Assembly: GCF_036924535.1 (NCBI RefSeq)
Contig: NZ_JAZHRT010000001.1
Span: forward strand, 6,572,001-6,636,000
Reading direction: 5' to 3'
Source of the DNA: Bradyrhizobium sp. AZCC 2262
GTDB lineage: Bacteria; Pseudomonadota; Alphaproteobacteria; Rhizobiales; Xanthobacteraceae
DNA: 64,000 nt
A program made the position numbers and the translations under genes. The notes beneath the pieces are model-generated. The model ran no database searches. It was given only the letters and a program-made list of their open reading frames with translations, and was not told the origin of the DNA. Positions within the stretch are counted from its first letter, which is position 1. The number at the start of each line of letters is the position of its first letter. Below are positions 16,214-27,683 of the stretch, piece after piece.

Positions 16214-17008
16214 CTACTCGCCACCGCCATCGATCTGGCGGCCCATCAGCGCGATCGCCTTCTGATAGACGCCTGCGGCATTCCAGGCCTGGATCGCTGC
16301 AAAATTCGGCTCGCCCGGCTGGTAGCCCGCGCCGGCGCGCCAGCCATGGGCCTTCAGGAAATTCGCGGTCGAGGCCAGCGCGTTGGCCGAGTTTTCGAGA
16401 TTGCCGGTGCCGTAGGCCAGGATCGCCTTGGGCATGAACTGGGTCTGGCCGACTTCGCCATGCATGGAGCCGCGCTGCGACGGCGAGAGCGCGCCGCGAT
16501 CGATCAATTGCAGCGCCGCGTAAAGATGCTCGGTGAAATATTCCGAGCGCCGGCAGTCATAGGCGAGCGTCGCGATCGAGGCGAGCATGTTCTGATTGCC
16601 GCGCTGGCTGCCGAAGCCGGTCTCCATGCCCCAGATGGCAAGCAGCGGCCCCGGCGACACGCCGTAGCGCTGCTGGATCGAGGCGAACAGCGCGCCCTGC
16701 GACGCCTTGAGCGAGCGGCCACGTGAGACGATGGTCGTGGCCCCGCGCTTGGCGAGAAACGCATCGAGCGAGAGATTGAAACTGCGCTGGCCGCGGTCGG
16801 CATTGATGGTCGCCTGCGCGTAGTTCGTCGCCATCAGGGCCTGGATGGTCGAGGCACTGACGCCCTTTGCTTGCGCCTCGCGAGCGAATTCCTGCTTCCA
16901 GGCGGCAAAGCCGGCGGACGAACTGCCGCATTGGGCGGCGTGGGCCTGGGAGGTGGAGCATGCGAACATTGCCAGGGTGGCGCTGAAAGCAAATGCGATG
17001 CGGAGCAT
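16214..17008 (-). CDS. MltB-family lytic murein transglycosylase, second copy
   Basis: 264 aa from the ATG at 17008, where a signal peptide starts (MLRIAFAFSATLAMFACSTS) with a possible lipoprotein-like Cys. The active region is LLAIWGMETGFGSQRG with catalytic Glu, and GEVGQTQFMPKAILAYG. A frame extends upstream to 17137 but lacks conserved sequence; AGGA about 11 bases ahead of 17008 supports this start. It lacks the calcium-loop-like DFDGNG of its neighbour, so the two are old paralogues. Confidence 0.92.
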   Translation of the reverse strand: MLRIAFAFSATLAMFACSTSQAHAAQCGSSSAGFAAWKQEFAREAQAKGVSASTIQALMATNYAQATINADRGQRSFNLSLDAFLAKRGATTIVSRGRSLKASQGALFASIQQRYGVSPGPLLAIWGMETGFGSQRGNQNMLASIATLAYDCRRSEYFTEHLYAALQLIDRGALSPSQRGSMHGEVGQTQFMPKAILAYGTGNLENSANALASTANFLKAHGWRAGAGYQPGEPNFAAIQAWNAAGVYQKAIALMGRQIDGGGE

Positions 17009-17230
17009 GGAAAAGCCATTCCTGAGAGAGCACTGCAAATAAGCATCGGCTTCTAGCACGTCCTTGGCCGCGCTTCGAGGGTGGCGGCCAACGCAGGGGG
17101 TAGAATCTCCCCGAAAACGGCCATGATTGCGGCTCATTTGAACCGGGCGATCCCCCGTCGCGACCTTTACGTGTCGTACGTCATTCCGCCCCCTCCGCCA
17201 TCGATCGTTTCTCGAAGAAATGGATTTACC

Positions 17231-18175
17231 ATGACCTCACCACGCAGATTGTTGAGACCGATCCTCCTGCTGCTGACCTTCTCGCTCGGCGCGATGACGA
17301 ACGCTTCCGCGCAGACGCGCGACGTGGCCGGCGCACGGGATTATCCCGGCATCGGCCGGTTCGGCGGCAGCGTCATCACGGGATATCAGGTGAAGGATTT
17401 TGACGCGGCGCGGATGCAGGGGGCGGCGTTCAAGGACGGCCAGCCGACGGATGCGCGGCGGCTGGAGGGACGCATCACCCGCGTCGCCTATCGCACCAAT
17501 CCCGGCCCCTCGATCCTGGAGGTGTCACGCAATTTCGAGACCCAACTGGCGAAGGCCGGGTTCGAAACGCTGCTGGCCTGCGACACCGATGCCTGCGGCG
17601 CAATTCCGTTCTCCGAAGCCGTCGACGCGCTGCCGATCCCGCAGATGTGGGTGGACGGCTTCAACTATCATTATTTTGCGGGACGCAAGACCGAAGGCGG
17701 GCGCGAGACCTATGCCAGCGTGATCGTCAGCGAGAACAACCGCGATATCTATGCGCAGCTCGTCGTCGCCGAACTCGGCGCGATCGAGAACAAGATGGTG
17801 GACGCCGCGGCAATGGCCAAAGGCCTCGGCGAGGCCGGCCACATCGCGCTCTACGGCATCTATTTCGACACCGACAAGGCGGTGGTGAAACCCGAAAGCC
17901 GCCCGACGCTCGAACAGATCGCAAAACTGCTGACCGGCCAGCCGCAGCTCAACGTCTTCATCGTCGGCCACACCGACAACCAGGGCGCCTACGACTACAA
18001 TCTCGATCTGTCGCGCCGGCGTGCCGAAGCGGTGGCGGCGGAACTGGTGAAGAATTTTCGCATTGTGCAGGCGCGGTTGCGTACCGCAGGCGTGGGTTTC
18101 CTTGCGCCGGTGGGCTCGAACGGCAGCGAGGCCGGCCGTGCGTTGAACCGCCGCGTGGAGTTGGTCGCACCGTAG
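17231..18175 (+). CDS. OmpA-family outer-membrane/peptidoglycan-linked protein
   Basis: 314 aa from ATG 17231, with a signal peptide (PILLLLTFSLGAMTNASAQ). The N-terminal two thirds resemble DUF4892-type periplasmic domains (ITGYQVKDFDAARMQG) with two Cys in LLACDTDACG that may form a disulfide. The C-terminal OmpA domain begins YGIYFDTDKAVVKPESRPTL and has FIVGHTDNQGAYDYNLDLSR and NRRVELV, the diaminopimelate-binding fold. It probably anchors to the cell wall without a barrel. Confidence 0.85.
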   Translation: MTSPRRLLRPILLLLTFSLGAMTNASAQTRDVAGARDYPGIGRFGGSVITGYQVKDFDAARMQGAAFKDGQPTDARRLEGRITRVAYRTNPGPSILEVSRNFETQLAKAGFETLLACDTDACGAIPFSEAVDALPIPQMWVDGFNYHYFAGRKTEGGRETYASVIVSENNRDIYAQLVVAELGAIENKMVDAAAMAKGLGEAGHIALYGIYFDTDKAVVKPESRPTLEQIAKLLTGQPQLNVFIVGHTDNQGAYDYNLDLSRRRAEAVAAELVKNFRIVQARLRTAGVGFLAPVGSNGSEAGRALNRRVELVAP

Positions 18176-18217
18176 CATCAATGCGTGGGCGTACGCCCGC
18201 TTTGGCCTCCAAGGACA

Positions 18218-19810
18218 ATGGCGATGACCAGGTCCAGTGGTTTCAAGGTCGGAATGGGAATTGTGATTGCCGCGCTGACGGCAATCCAGAATGCGGCCGC
18301 CCAAGCGCCGACGCTTGCTCTAGACCCTTCACGATTGCCGCGTCTCGGTACCATCGACGCGCGTTTTCAATCGTACAACGTTGAAATGGTCGAGGTCACC
18401 GGCGGAAGGTTCTGGAAGCCTTACAGGGCGAGTGCTTCAGCGCCGTCATCGCGCGGCGCTGATAATCCCGGGAACGTCCCGGTGGGCGGCAATCCAGACC
18501 TCTACGCGTATCGGGAGCCTATCGACCTGTCGAACCCTCGACTGCGCAGATTGGCTGCCGCTCTGGCGCCGGCCTACATGCGCGTCAGCGGCACCTGGGC
18601 CAATAGCACCTACTTTGCTGAAAGCGATGAGGCGCCCTCCACACCGCCGAACGGCTTCCGCGCGGTGCTAAGCCGCGAACGTTGGAAAGCTGTCATCGAC
18701 TTTGCCCACGCGGTTAACGCGGAGATCGTGACCTCGATGGCAACCAGCCCCGGTGCCCGCAACGCGGCAGGTCAATGGCAGAGCGATCAGGCGCGTCGCT
18801 TGTTCGCCTATACCAGATCCGTCGGCGGCAGAATTGCCGCCGCTGAGTTCATGAACGAGCCGACGCTGGCCGCCATGGGCGGCGCGCCCAAAGGATACGA
18901 CGCGGCGGCTTACGGGCGGGACTTCAAGGCCTTTGTGGCGTTCATCAGGGCGAGCGAGCCGGACGTGATGGTTCTGGGCCCCGGTTCGATCGGCGAAACA
19001 ATGGCGTCGCCATCATCCCCGCAGTCCAGCGCCGATTTCATCAGCACGCGCGACCTGCTCGTCGCATCCGGCCCGGGCATCGACGCGTTTTCCTATCATC
19101 ACTACGGCGCGCTCTCGCAACGATGCTCCGGAATTCCGGGGCAGACCACGCCCGAGGCCGCGCTTTCGGAAAGGTGGCTGGCCAGCACGGGCCAGACGCT
19201 CGCGTTCTACCAATCGCTCCGGGACGAGTTTGCACCTGGCAAGCCGATGTGGCTCACCGAAACCGCCGAGGCAGCTTGCGGCGGCAATCCCTGGGCTTCG
19301 AGTTTCCTCGATACCTTTCGATATCTCGATCAGCTTGGCCGGCTTGCCAAAGCCGGCGTTCAGATGGTGGCGCACAACACGTTTGCCGCAAGTGATTACG
19401 GCCTGCTCGATGAGGCGACGTTGCGGCCGCGGCCGAACTACTGGGCGGCGCTGCTTTGGCGCAGGCTGATGGGCACCATTATTCTCGACGCCGGCGTGTA
19501 CCATGGGATGTACCTCTACGCACATTGCCGGCGAGGCGCCCGCGGGGCCGTCGCGCTGCTTGCGATCAATACCGACAGGACAATCGCCGCCACCTTGCGA
19601 TTGCCCGTGACCAGCGAGCGTTACACGCTGTCGGCGGATGATCTGCAAAGCGCCAGCGTGAAACTGAATGGAACGGCTTTGGAGCTCGGTCCGAATGACG
19701 AGCTTCCGCAGTTTGCCGCGGTGACATCGCCACCGGGTTCGGTCGAGATCGCGCCGGCCACGATCACTTTCCTCACGGTCGCGGATGCCAAAAATCCGGC
19801 ATGCGATTGA
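18218..19810 (+). CDS. Exported GH79-like glycoside hydrolase
   Basis: 530 aa with signal sequence (GMGIVIAALTAIQNAAAQAP). A clan GH-A barrel is indicated by the acid/base motif AAEFMNEPTLA and the nucleophile region MWLTETAEAACGG; YMRVSGTWANSTYF lies on an early strand. The layout and the C-terminal beta domain resemble heparanase/beta-glucuronidase family 79, but the substrate cannot be told. ATG 18218 is chosen; GTG 18185 upstream is open too. A single gene, not in a polysaccharide cluster. Confidence 0.75.
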   Translation: MAMTRSSGFKVGMGIVIAALTAIQNAAAQAPTLALDPSRLPRLGTIDARFQSYNVEMVEVTGGRFWKPYRASASAPSSRGADNPGNVPVGGNPDLYAYREPIDLSNPRLRRLAAALAPAYMRVSGTWANSTYFAESDEAPSTPPNGFRAVLSRERWKAVIDFAHAVNAEIVTSMATSPGARNAAGQWQSDQARRLFAYTRSVGGRIAAAEFMNEPTLAAMGGAPKGYDAAAYGRDFKAFVAFIRASEPDVMVLGPGSIGETMASPSSPQSSADFISTRDLLVASGPGIDAFSYHHYGALSQRCSGIPGQTTPEAALSERWLASTGQTLAFYQSLRDEFAPGKPMWLTETAEAACGGNPWASSFLDTFRYLDQLGRLAKAGVQMVAHNTFAASDYGLLDEATLRPRPNYWAALLWRRLMGTIILDAGVYHGMYLYAHCRRGARGAVALLAINTDRTIAATLRLPVTSERYTLSADDLQSASVKLNGTALELGPNDELPQFAAVTSPPGSVEIAPATITFLTVADAKNPACD

Positions 19811-19997
19811 ATTTTTTCGAATTCCGTTCGGCCGTTTCGTCACACCGCCGGCCGCGGGCAGGCCGCACGGTTGAATTATCCTCTTCTCAAGGCTGCGATG
19901 TTGGCTACTCTGGTCTGGCGTACTCTGCCGTCGGATCCTATCCGCGTATCGTGAGGCCCGGCGCAAGCAACAAGAAAAATCCAGAGGGGGAAGCAAC

Positions 19998-20972
19998 ATG
20001 CGAAGAGGCACCATCGGGGCAACCGCGGTGGCGGCAATTGTCGCGGCGCTGACGGGCGGCGCACTTGCTCAGACAACCGAGACCTATCCGGATCGCCCAA
20101 TCAAGGTGGTCGTTCCGGCTGCGGCCGGCGGCGTCACCGATACGCCTGCGCGCGTCGTGACCAATCGTATGCGCGACAATCTGGGACAGACATTGGTCGT
20201 CGAGAACCAGGGTGGCGCCGGTGGAATTCTGGCGTCCGAAAACGTCAAGCGCGCGTCACCGGACGGCTACACGCTGCTTTACGTCAACGCAGCCACCCAC
20301 GGCTTGTTGCCGGCGTTGAAGAGATCGCTTTCCTACGACGCGATAAAGGACTTCGTGCCCATCGTGATGGCGGTGCGGGCGCCGCTGGCGATCGTGGTCC
20401 GCAGCGAATCCCCGTACAAGACGCTGGCCGACCTGGTGCGGGGCGCCGGCGGAGAGTCAAAATCTCTGAACTACGGCTCCCCCGGCCCCGGCAACACATC
20501 CCATCTGATCGGCCTCATGCTCGCGCAGGCCAGCAAGACGCCCATGCAGGCCGTGCATTATCGCGGTGAGGCTCCGATGATTCAGGATCTCATTTCCGGC
20601 CAGGTCGATTTCGCCGCGTCGAATATCATCCGCACCCATGTCGAGGCCGGCACGCTGCGCGTTCTGGCGACGACCGGCGACAAGCGGTGGTTTGCATTTC
20701 CGGACGCGCCGACGCTCAAGGAATTGGGCTACACTGCGGAGTATTACGCATGGTCGGGCTTCGTCGCCCCGGCCGGAACGCTCCAGGCGGTCGTCGACCG
20801 CATCAACAGGTCAGCGAATATCGCGCTCGCGGAGCCGGAAGTGATCAAGGCCCTGACGGCGAACGGCTTCGAAATCGTCGGCGGAAAGCCTGAAATATTT
20901 GCGAAAGCCATGAGCGCCTATATCAACGATGTCAGCGAGATTGGCCGCAAGAACAACCTCGAAATCGACTAG
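19998..20972 (+). CDS. Bug-family solute-binding protein (tripartite tricarboxylate transporter type)
   Basis: 324 aa: signal peptide ending GALAQ, then YPDRPIKVVVPAAAGGVTDT, the typical start of Bug proteins, and AGGILASENVKRASPDGYTL. Two lobes bind carboxylates or amides in the periplasm. No TctA/TctB membrane genes are near, which is usual for Bug proteins. The ligand is unknown. The ribosome site is strong (AGAGGGGG ahead of ATG 19998). Confidence 0.92.
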   Translation: MRRGTIGATAVAAIVAALTGGALAQTTETYPDRPIKVVVPAAAGGVTDTPARVVTNRMRDNLGQTLVVENQGGAGGILASENVKRASPDGYTLLYVNAATHGLLPALKRSLSYDAIKDFVPIVMAVRAPLAIVVRSESPYKTLADLVRGAGGESKSLNYGSPGPGNTSHLIGLMLAQASKTPMQAVHYRGEAPMIQDLISGQVDFAASNIIRTHVEAGTLRVLATTGDKRWFAFPDAPTLKELGYTAEYYAWSGFVAPAGTLQAVVDRINRSANIALAEPEVIKALTANGFEIVGGKPEIFAKAMSAYINDVSEIGRKNNLEID

Positions 20973-20980
20973 CCGCAGCG

Positions 20981-21829
20981 TCAGGCGGACGCTTCCGTCG
21001 GCACCTTGCCAGTTCCGGCTGGACGCCCGGCCGCATGCTCATCCCCGCGCCTCTCCCGCGGCGCGTTGACCAGGCTCACCAGCGTGTAGCTGATGATCAG
21101 CAGCAGGAACCAGGAGCCGAACTTGTCGAAGGAGACCATCGACCAGCCGTGCCGCTGCGACGGATAGAGCCAGGTTTTTGTAAATGTGCCGATGTTTTCC
21201 GAGAACCAGATGAAGATGGATACCAGCACGAGCCCGAGCAGCAGGGGCATCGAGCGATGGCCGTGCCAGACCCTGAAATAGACGCGGGTGCGGAAGAACA
21301 GCCAGCCGGCAAGAGCGAACAGCAGCCAGCGCAGGTCCGGCATGAAGCGGTGGCTGAAGAAATTGACGTAGATCGCGACGCTGAGCACGGCCAGGCCGAG
21401 GCGCCGCGGGTGAGCGGAAAACTCGAAATCGAACAGCCGCCACGCACGGCAGAGATAGCTGCCGATGCATGCATACATGAAGCCGGAGAACAGCGGCACG
21501 CCACCGATCCGGAAGAAATTCGGCTCCGGGTAGATCCAGGAGCCGGCCTGTGTCTTGAAGATCTCCATCACGGTGCCGACGAAATGATAGATCAGGATCA
21601 CCTTTGCTTCGTCCGGTGTCTCCAGTTTCCCTGCGAGCAGCGCGACCTGAACCGTGATCATGCAGAGAAACAGAAAGTCGTAACGCGGAAGCCACGCGGT
21701 CGCCGGATAGAACCACCAGGTGGCGATCATCAGGAAAACAGCGATCCCGCCGAACAGGCAGGCCCAGCCCTGCTTCACGCCGAAGCGAAAAAATTCGTAA
21801 AGCGCCGATGTCCAGCGGCCCCTCGCCAT
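20981..21829 (-). CDS. DUF817 integral membrane protein
   Basis: 282 aa from ATG 21829 with about eight membrane helices, for instance GWACLFGGIAVFLMIATWWF and IYVNFFSHRFMPDLRW; DUF817 hallmarks include FKTQAGSWIYPEPNFFRIGG and FSGFMYACIGSYLCRAWRLF. Function is not established for the family. A longer frame to 21985 lacks conserved sequence. It converges with the Bug gene, eight bases apart. Confidence 0.82.
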   Translation of the reverse strand: MARGRWTSALYEFFRFGVKQGWACLFGGIAVFLMIATWWFYPATAWLPRYDFLFLCMITVQVALLAGKLETPDEAKVILIYHFVGTVMEIFKTQAGSWIYPEPNFFRIGGVPLFSGFMYACIGSYLCRAWRLFDFEFSAHPRRLGLAVLSVAIYVNFFSHRFMPDLRWLLFALAGWLFFRTRVYFRVWHGHRSMPLLLGLVLVSIFIWFSENIGTFTKTWLYPSQRHGWSMVSFDKFGSWFLLLIISYTLVSLVNAPRERRGDEHAAGRPAGTGKVPTEASA

Positions 21830-22075
21830 GAAACGGCCGAGCCGATATTCGCCCCGCGATGAAGGGGCGCAGCGGCGGCCAGATGGCGGCGGCGCTTGGC
21901 TGGATTTTCGAGGTGTCGGGCTTGCGGTCCGGGGGGCGATGCATGCCATCGACGATGGCGGCGGAACGCGGTGCAAAATTGGCAAATATTTGCAGATTCC
22001 GCTTAGTCCATGCGCTGTTCTTGCGCACCGCTATTTTGCTTTGACAACGTCGCCCTGATCGAAGAAAAGCCGCCC

Positions 22076-22312
22076 ATGGCCAAGAAACCCGGGACCAATC
22101 CCAAAGGCGAATTTGCCTTTTTCAACGTCGTCTATGAAGACGACTCGCAGCGCTCCAACCGGCGCGTGCCTTCCGAGCTGCTCGGCGGGCTCGACGGCGA
22201 CGAGCCGGCGCGCGGATACATCATGGAGCAGGACCGCGAGATCGCCGGGAAATCCGGCCGCACGCCGCTGGCGATCAAGAGCATCAGTAGGGTTGGCGCG
22301 AAGAAGAAATAA
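22076..22312 (+). CDS. Small conserved hypothetical protein (78 aa)
   Basis: Starts MAKKPGTNPKGEFAFFNVVY; FFNVVYEDDSQRSNRRVPSE and GLDGDEPARGYIMEQDREIA follow, ending KKK. A short, charged, soluble protein found widely in Bradyrhizobium relatives, with no known role. ATG 22076 was chosen over 22010 because conservation and basic N-terminus begin here. Confidence 0.7.
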   Translation: MAKKPGTNPKGEFAFFNVVYEDDSQRSNRRVPSELLGGLDGDEPARGYIMEQDREIAGKSGRTPLAIKSISRVGAKKK

Positions 22313-22360
22313 GACGCCGTGGTCTAAAGCCTGATGAAGCAAGCTTGAATCAATGTGATC

Positions 22361-22489
22361 CGTCACCCTGAGGTGGCCGTGCGCAGCGCGGCCCTCGAAG
22401 GGCGACGGCCACGGGCCGCTCATCCTTCGAGGCTCGCTTCGCTCGCACCTTCGGAATAAGCGCAAGTGCGCTTATTCCTGAGATGACGG
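22361..22489. repeat. Intergenic repeat with inner hairpins
   Basis: Begins CGTCACCCTGAGGTGGCCG and ends ATTCCTGAGATGACGG; contains GAAGGGCGACGG, CATCCTTCGAGG and the hairpin AATAAGCGCAAGTGCGCTTATT. Typical of Bradyrhizobium intergenic repeats. The rest of the 22313-22557 gap shows nothing. Confidence 0.7.
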
Positions 22490-22557
22490 AGATAGTGCGA
22501 GCGCATGCATCGACCTAAAATCAAGTGCTTTAGGCCATTCGAGAGCAACGGTGGCCC

Positions 22558-22938
22558 TCACCAACGCCCCTTCCGCTTATTCCAGGCAAACAGCAGGTCG
22601 GCAAACCGGTCATAGACAAACCGCGTGACCGGCAGCGTCAGGCGATTGCCGAACAGCGAGGCCAGCCATCGCTCGCCCGGCGTTGTCCGCCATGTCGCGA
22701 TCGCAACGTCGGCGCCGACGATCAGGCGGCCGGTCTCATCCGTCGCGTGCAGGCGCCGGCGCACGTCGTCGAGCGACGCTCCGTATGATGCAAGCGCGTC
22801 GGGTTCTTCGTTGATGTCCTTGAAGGAGATGTGGCCCGCGCGAACGGCGGCCACCAGCTTGTTGCGTTGCCAGTCGATGCCGGCATCGCAAACGGGGCAG
22901 CGCGTGTTGTACCAGACAACAAGGCGCTGCCCCGTCAT
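22558..22938 (-). CDS. DCC-type thiol-disulfide oxidoreductase (DUF393)
   Basis: 126 aa with the redox motif CPVCDAG after WYNTR and the family block ISFKDINEEPDAL, then RLHATDETGRLIVGADV. Members are thought to be thioredoxin-like; the substrate is unknown. The gene follows rpoD by six bases on the same strand, so it is probably read from the rpoD transcript. Confidence 0.85.
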   Translation of the reverse strand: MTGQRLVVWYNTRCPVCDAGIDWQRNKLVAAVRAGHISFKDINEEPDALASYGASLDDVRRRLHATDETGRLIVGADVAIATWRTTPGERWLASLFGNRLTLPVTRFVYDRFADLLFAWNKRKGRW

Positions 22939-22944
22939 GATCGA

Positions 22945-25071
<2,127 letters not shown>

Positions 25072-25466
25072 TCATCAAGCTCCCGAAACGCGCTCGTGCG
25101 AGATGGCGTTGCGCGCCACCCGCCTCTGAATTACTGATGTCGTCGGCAGGATGTCTTTTGTTTGAAAAAGCCAACCCGCTAGATCCTTGCTCTTAGCGCG
25201 TGATCGTTTCGGAAAACCGGTATCCACTTTTCCGGATCACGCCCGTGCCCCTGAGTATTCCGCATGCTCACGACGCGGAAGGGGCGGCGCAGACGTCGCC
25301 ACCCCTTTAACCCGCCATCGCCGGTGTTATGCCAATAGCCCTTCGGCGCCGTTAAAGTAACCCTCGGACCATTAAGCTTCGCTTAACCCTGTTTTTGCCG
25401 CCAAACCATGGATTTGGCGAGTCTTTTTGCGGGCACGGCCGCCGCCATCCGCATCATTTTTTTATC
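25072..25466. other. Gap between dnaG and rpoD
   Basis: No gene seen. It holds a palindromic repeat (25198-25242) and must carry the main rpoD promoter. A short AT-richer stretch with ATTAAGCTTCGCTTAACC lies near 25370-25388. No reliable promoter boxes identified. Confidence 0.5.
25198..25242. repeat. Palindrome GCGTGATC...GATCACGC
   Basis: GCGTGATCGTTTCGGAAAA and the inverse TTTTCCGGATCACGC flank CCGGTATCCAC. It lies in the dnaG-rpoD gap and could end or pause dnaG transcripts. Confidence 0.7.
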
Positions 25467-27473
25467 TCACACGCTCTTCCGGAACCGGCCCGAAAGCTCG
25501 CCAAAACCCTCGATCAGGGCGTCCGTACCATCGACCGACTCCAGCCGGGCGCTGACGTCCCTCAGCCATGCCATATTGGCCTCACTGGGCTCCTCGCCCA
25601 ATGCCAGCTCGGCATCCTTCTTCTCCCTAAGTAGGGCGTGCGTTTTCTGATGCAAGACAACGAGTTGCTGCCAGGTGGCCAAAACATCCTCCCGCGCCGC
25701 GCCGGGCTTGGTGCCCCACACGGCCGAGGTTGTGATCGCCCGCTCAACCCTTTGAAGAACCTCGTTTAATCCGCGCGCATCGAGATCGGCCCGCATTTTC
25801 TCGGCCTGCTCCTCGACGTCAGGGGAATGGTGATGGTCGTTGGCGAAGGCCGCGATAATGCCGGCGCGGAGCTTGTTGGCCTCGGGATGGGCCAGTTCCA
25901 GGGCGGCCACTTCCTCCAGATGGTCGTGCAACAGCCAGGGGTGGTTAATCAGGGATTGCAGGATCAGCGCCTCGCGGCGGGACATCGCGCTGCGCTGGCC
26001 ACGCATGATCGGGCTGGTCGCGAGCTGCGGGCTGGCCGCCTGGTAGGGGCCGGGCGAGATCGCGGGGGCTGCTCCCGCCCCCGGGCCGCGCCCGCCCCGG
26101 GGGGCGAATCGGCCGGCCGGGCCCGATCCACGCGGGGCAAACGCGCGGGGTGATTCGCTCCGCCCGGTCCGGAAATTACCCCGGCCGTAGCCGCCGCCAC
26201 CTTGCGGCGCAAAGGCGCGGTGCAGGCGATCGGCGAGATCGTCGCGATAATGGCGGCGCACCACCTCATCGCGAATTCCCTTGCTGAGTTCGCCAATCCG
26301 CGCCTCCAGCGCGGCGCGCCGCTCGGGCGTGGCAAAGCTGCCGCCCTCGATCTCGCGCGACCAGAGCATGTCAACCAGCGGCCGCGCGGCTGAAATCACT
26401 TCCTCGATCGCAACGCGTCCGCCGGAGCGCGCGAGATCGTCGGGGTCCTGTCCCTCGGGCAGCAATGCAAAGCGCAGGCTCTTTCCCGGCAGGAGCGCAG
26501 GCAGCGCCAGATCGGCGGCGCGATAGGCCGCCTTCTGGCCGGCGCGGTCGCCGTCGAAACAGAGAATTGGCTCGTCCGCCATCTTCCAGAGCAGCGCGAG
26601 CTGGTTTTCGGTGAGCGCCGTGCCGAGCGGCGCGACGGCGCCGCCAAAGCCCGCGGTGACCATGGCGATGACGTCGACATAGCCTTCGACCACGATCAAC
26701 GGCGAGCCGTTATGCGTCGCCTGCCGCGCGGTCGAAAGGTTGTAGAGATTGTCGCCCTTGTGAAACAGCGGCGTTTCCGGCGAGTTCAGGTATTTTGCGG
26801 GAACGTCCTTTTCCAGCGCGCGGCCGCCAAAGGCGATGACGCGGCCTCTTGCATCCGTGATCGGAAACATCACGCGATCCCTGAACCGATCGAAGGGCAC
26901 GGGCTTGTCCTCGCCCGCCACGAGCAGCCCGGCTTCCACCATGTCCTCGGTCGAAATGCCCTGCGCGCCGAGATGCTCCTTCAGCGCAAAACGATCCGGC
27001 GGCGCATAGCCCAGGCGAAACTGCAGCTGCGTCGCCGGCGAAATGCCACGGTCGCCGAGATAGCCGCGCGCCTTGGCGCCATTGCGCGAGGCGAGCGTAT
27101 CGGCGAAGAATTTTGCCGCGAGCTCCATCACGTCATGGAGCGTCTTGCGGCGCTGCTCGTGCCGCGCGGCATCGGGAGTAGCCGCCGGCAGCGCCATGCC
27201 GGCCATCGCAGCGAGGCGCTCGACGGCTTCCGCGAAGCCGACGCCCTCGGTCTCCATCAGGAACGAGATGATGTCGCCGTGCTTGCCGGAGGAGAAGTCG
27301 TGGTAAAAGCCCTTCTGGTCGTTGACCGTGAACGAGGGCGACTTCTCCTGCTGGAATGGCGACAGCCCCTTAAACTCCCGTCCTGCCTTCTTCAGCTTGA
27401 CGCGGCGGCCCACGACTTCCGAAACCGGAAGCCGGGCGCGCAGCTCTTCGAGGAATTGGGGCGTGAAGCGCAT
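25467..27473 (-). CDS. dnaG: DNA primase DnaG, lacking the zinc ligands
   Basis: 668 aa from ATG 27473 (MRFTPQFLEELRARLPVSEV). The N-terminal zinc-ribbon domain has KGLSPFQQEKSPSF and GFYHDFSSGKHGD: the four metal ligands of E. coli DnaG (C40, H43, C61, C64) are Ser38, Gln41, Asp59 and Ser62. The TOPRIM core is intact (LIVVEGYVDVIAM, EPILCFDGDRAGQKAA), and a C-terminal DnaB-interacting domain follows a Gly/Pro/Arg-rich linker. It makes replication primers. Similar ligand loss seems usual in rhizobial DnaG, so the fold is kept without zinc. Confidence 0.97.
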   Translation of the reverse strand: MRFTPQFLEELRARLPVSEVVGRRVKLKKAGREFKGLSPFQQEKSPSFTVNDQKGFYHDFSSGKHGDIISFLMETEGVGFAEAVERLAAMAGMALPAATPDAARHEQRRKTLHDVMELAAKFFADTLASRNGAKARGYLGDRGISPATQLQFRLGYAPPDRFALKEHLGAQGISTEDMVEAGLLVAGEDKPVPFDRFRDRVMFPITDARGRVIAFGGRALEKDVPAKYLNSPETPLFHKGDNLYNLSTARQATHNGSPLIVVEGYVDVIAMVTAGFGGAVAPLGTALTENQLALLWKMADEPILCFDGDRAGQKAAYRAADLALPALLPGKSLRFALLPEGQDPDDLARSGGRVAIEEVISAARPLVDMLWSREIEGGSFATPERRAALEARIGELSKGIRDEVVRRHYRDDLADRLHRAFAPQGGGGYGRGNFRTGRSESPRAFAPRGSGPAGRFAPRGGRGPGAGAAPAISPGPYQAASPQLATSPIMRGQRSAMSRREALILQSLINHPWLLHDHLEEVAALELAHPEANKLRAGIIAAFANDHHHSPDVEEQAEKMRADLDARGLNEVLQRVERAITTSAVWGTKPGAAREDVLATWQQLVVLHQKTHALLREKKDAELALGEEPSEANMAWLRDVSARLESVDGTDALIEGFGELSGRFRKSV

Positions 27474-27574
27474 GGATGAATTGGGCCTGAGTCGCGAGGC
27501 GAACCGATCATGGATATAGGGACTGGCCGTTAAAATACGACGGTTGTTGGGATTCTCGCCGTTATTCACAGGCT

Positions 27575-27639
27575 CCGTCATTCCCCGGTGCGCAATTGCG
27601 CACCTGAGGGCGATGCGTAGCAGCGAACCCGGAATGACA
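27575..27639. repeat. Short repeat CCGTCATTCC...GGAATGACAG
   Basis: Inverted ends CCGTCATTCCC / GGAATGACAG enclose GTGCGCAATTGCGCAC, itself a perfect palindrome. Lies between dnaG and the chlorite dismutase gene. Confidence 0.75.
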
Positions 27640-27683
27640 GCAGGAGCCTTGAATCGTGCCCGGTTCCGCGCTTCCATCTCCCC

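Noticed and set aside
18185..19810. Polysaccharide-synthesis cluster around the GH79-like gene
   Set aside because: Neighbours are an OmpA-like protein and a Bug protein; no glycosyltransferases or export genes.
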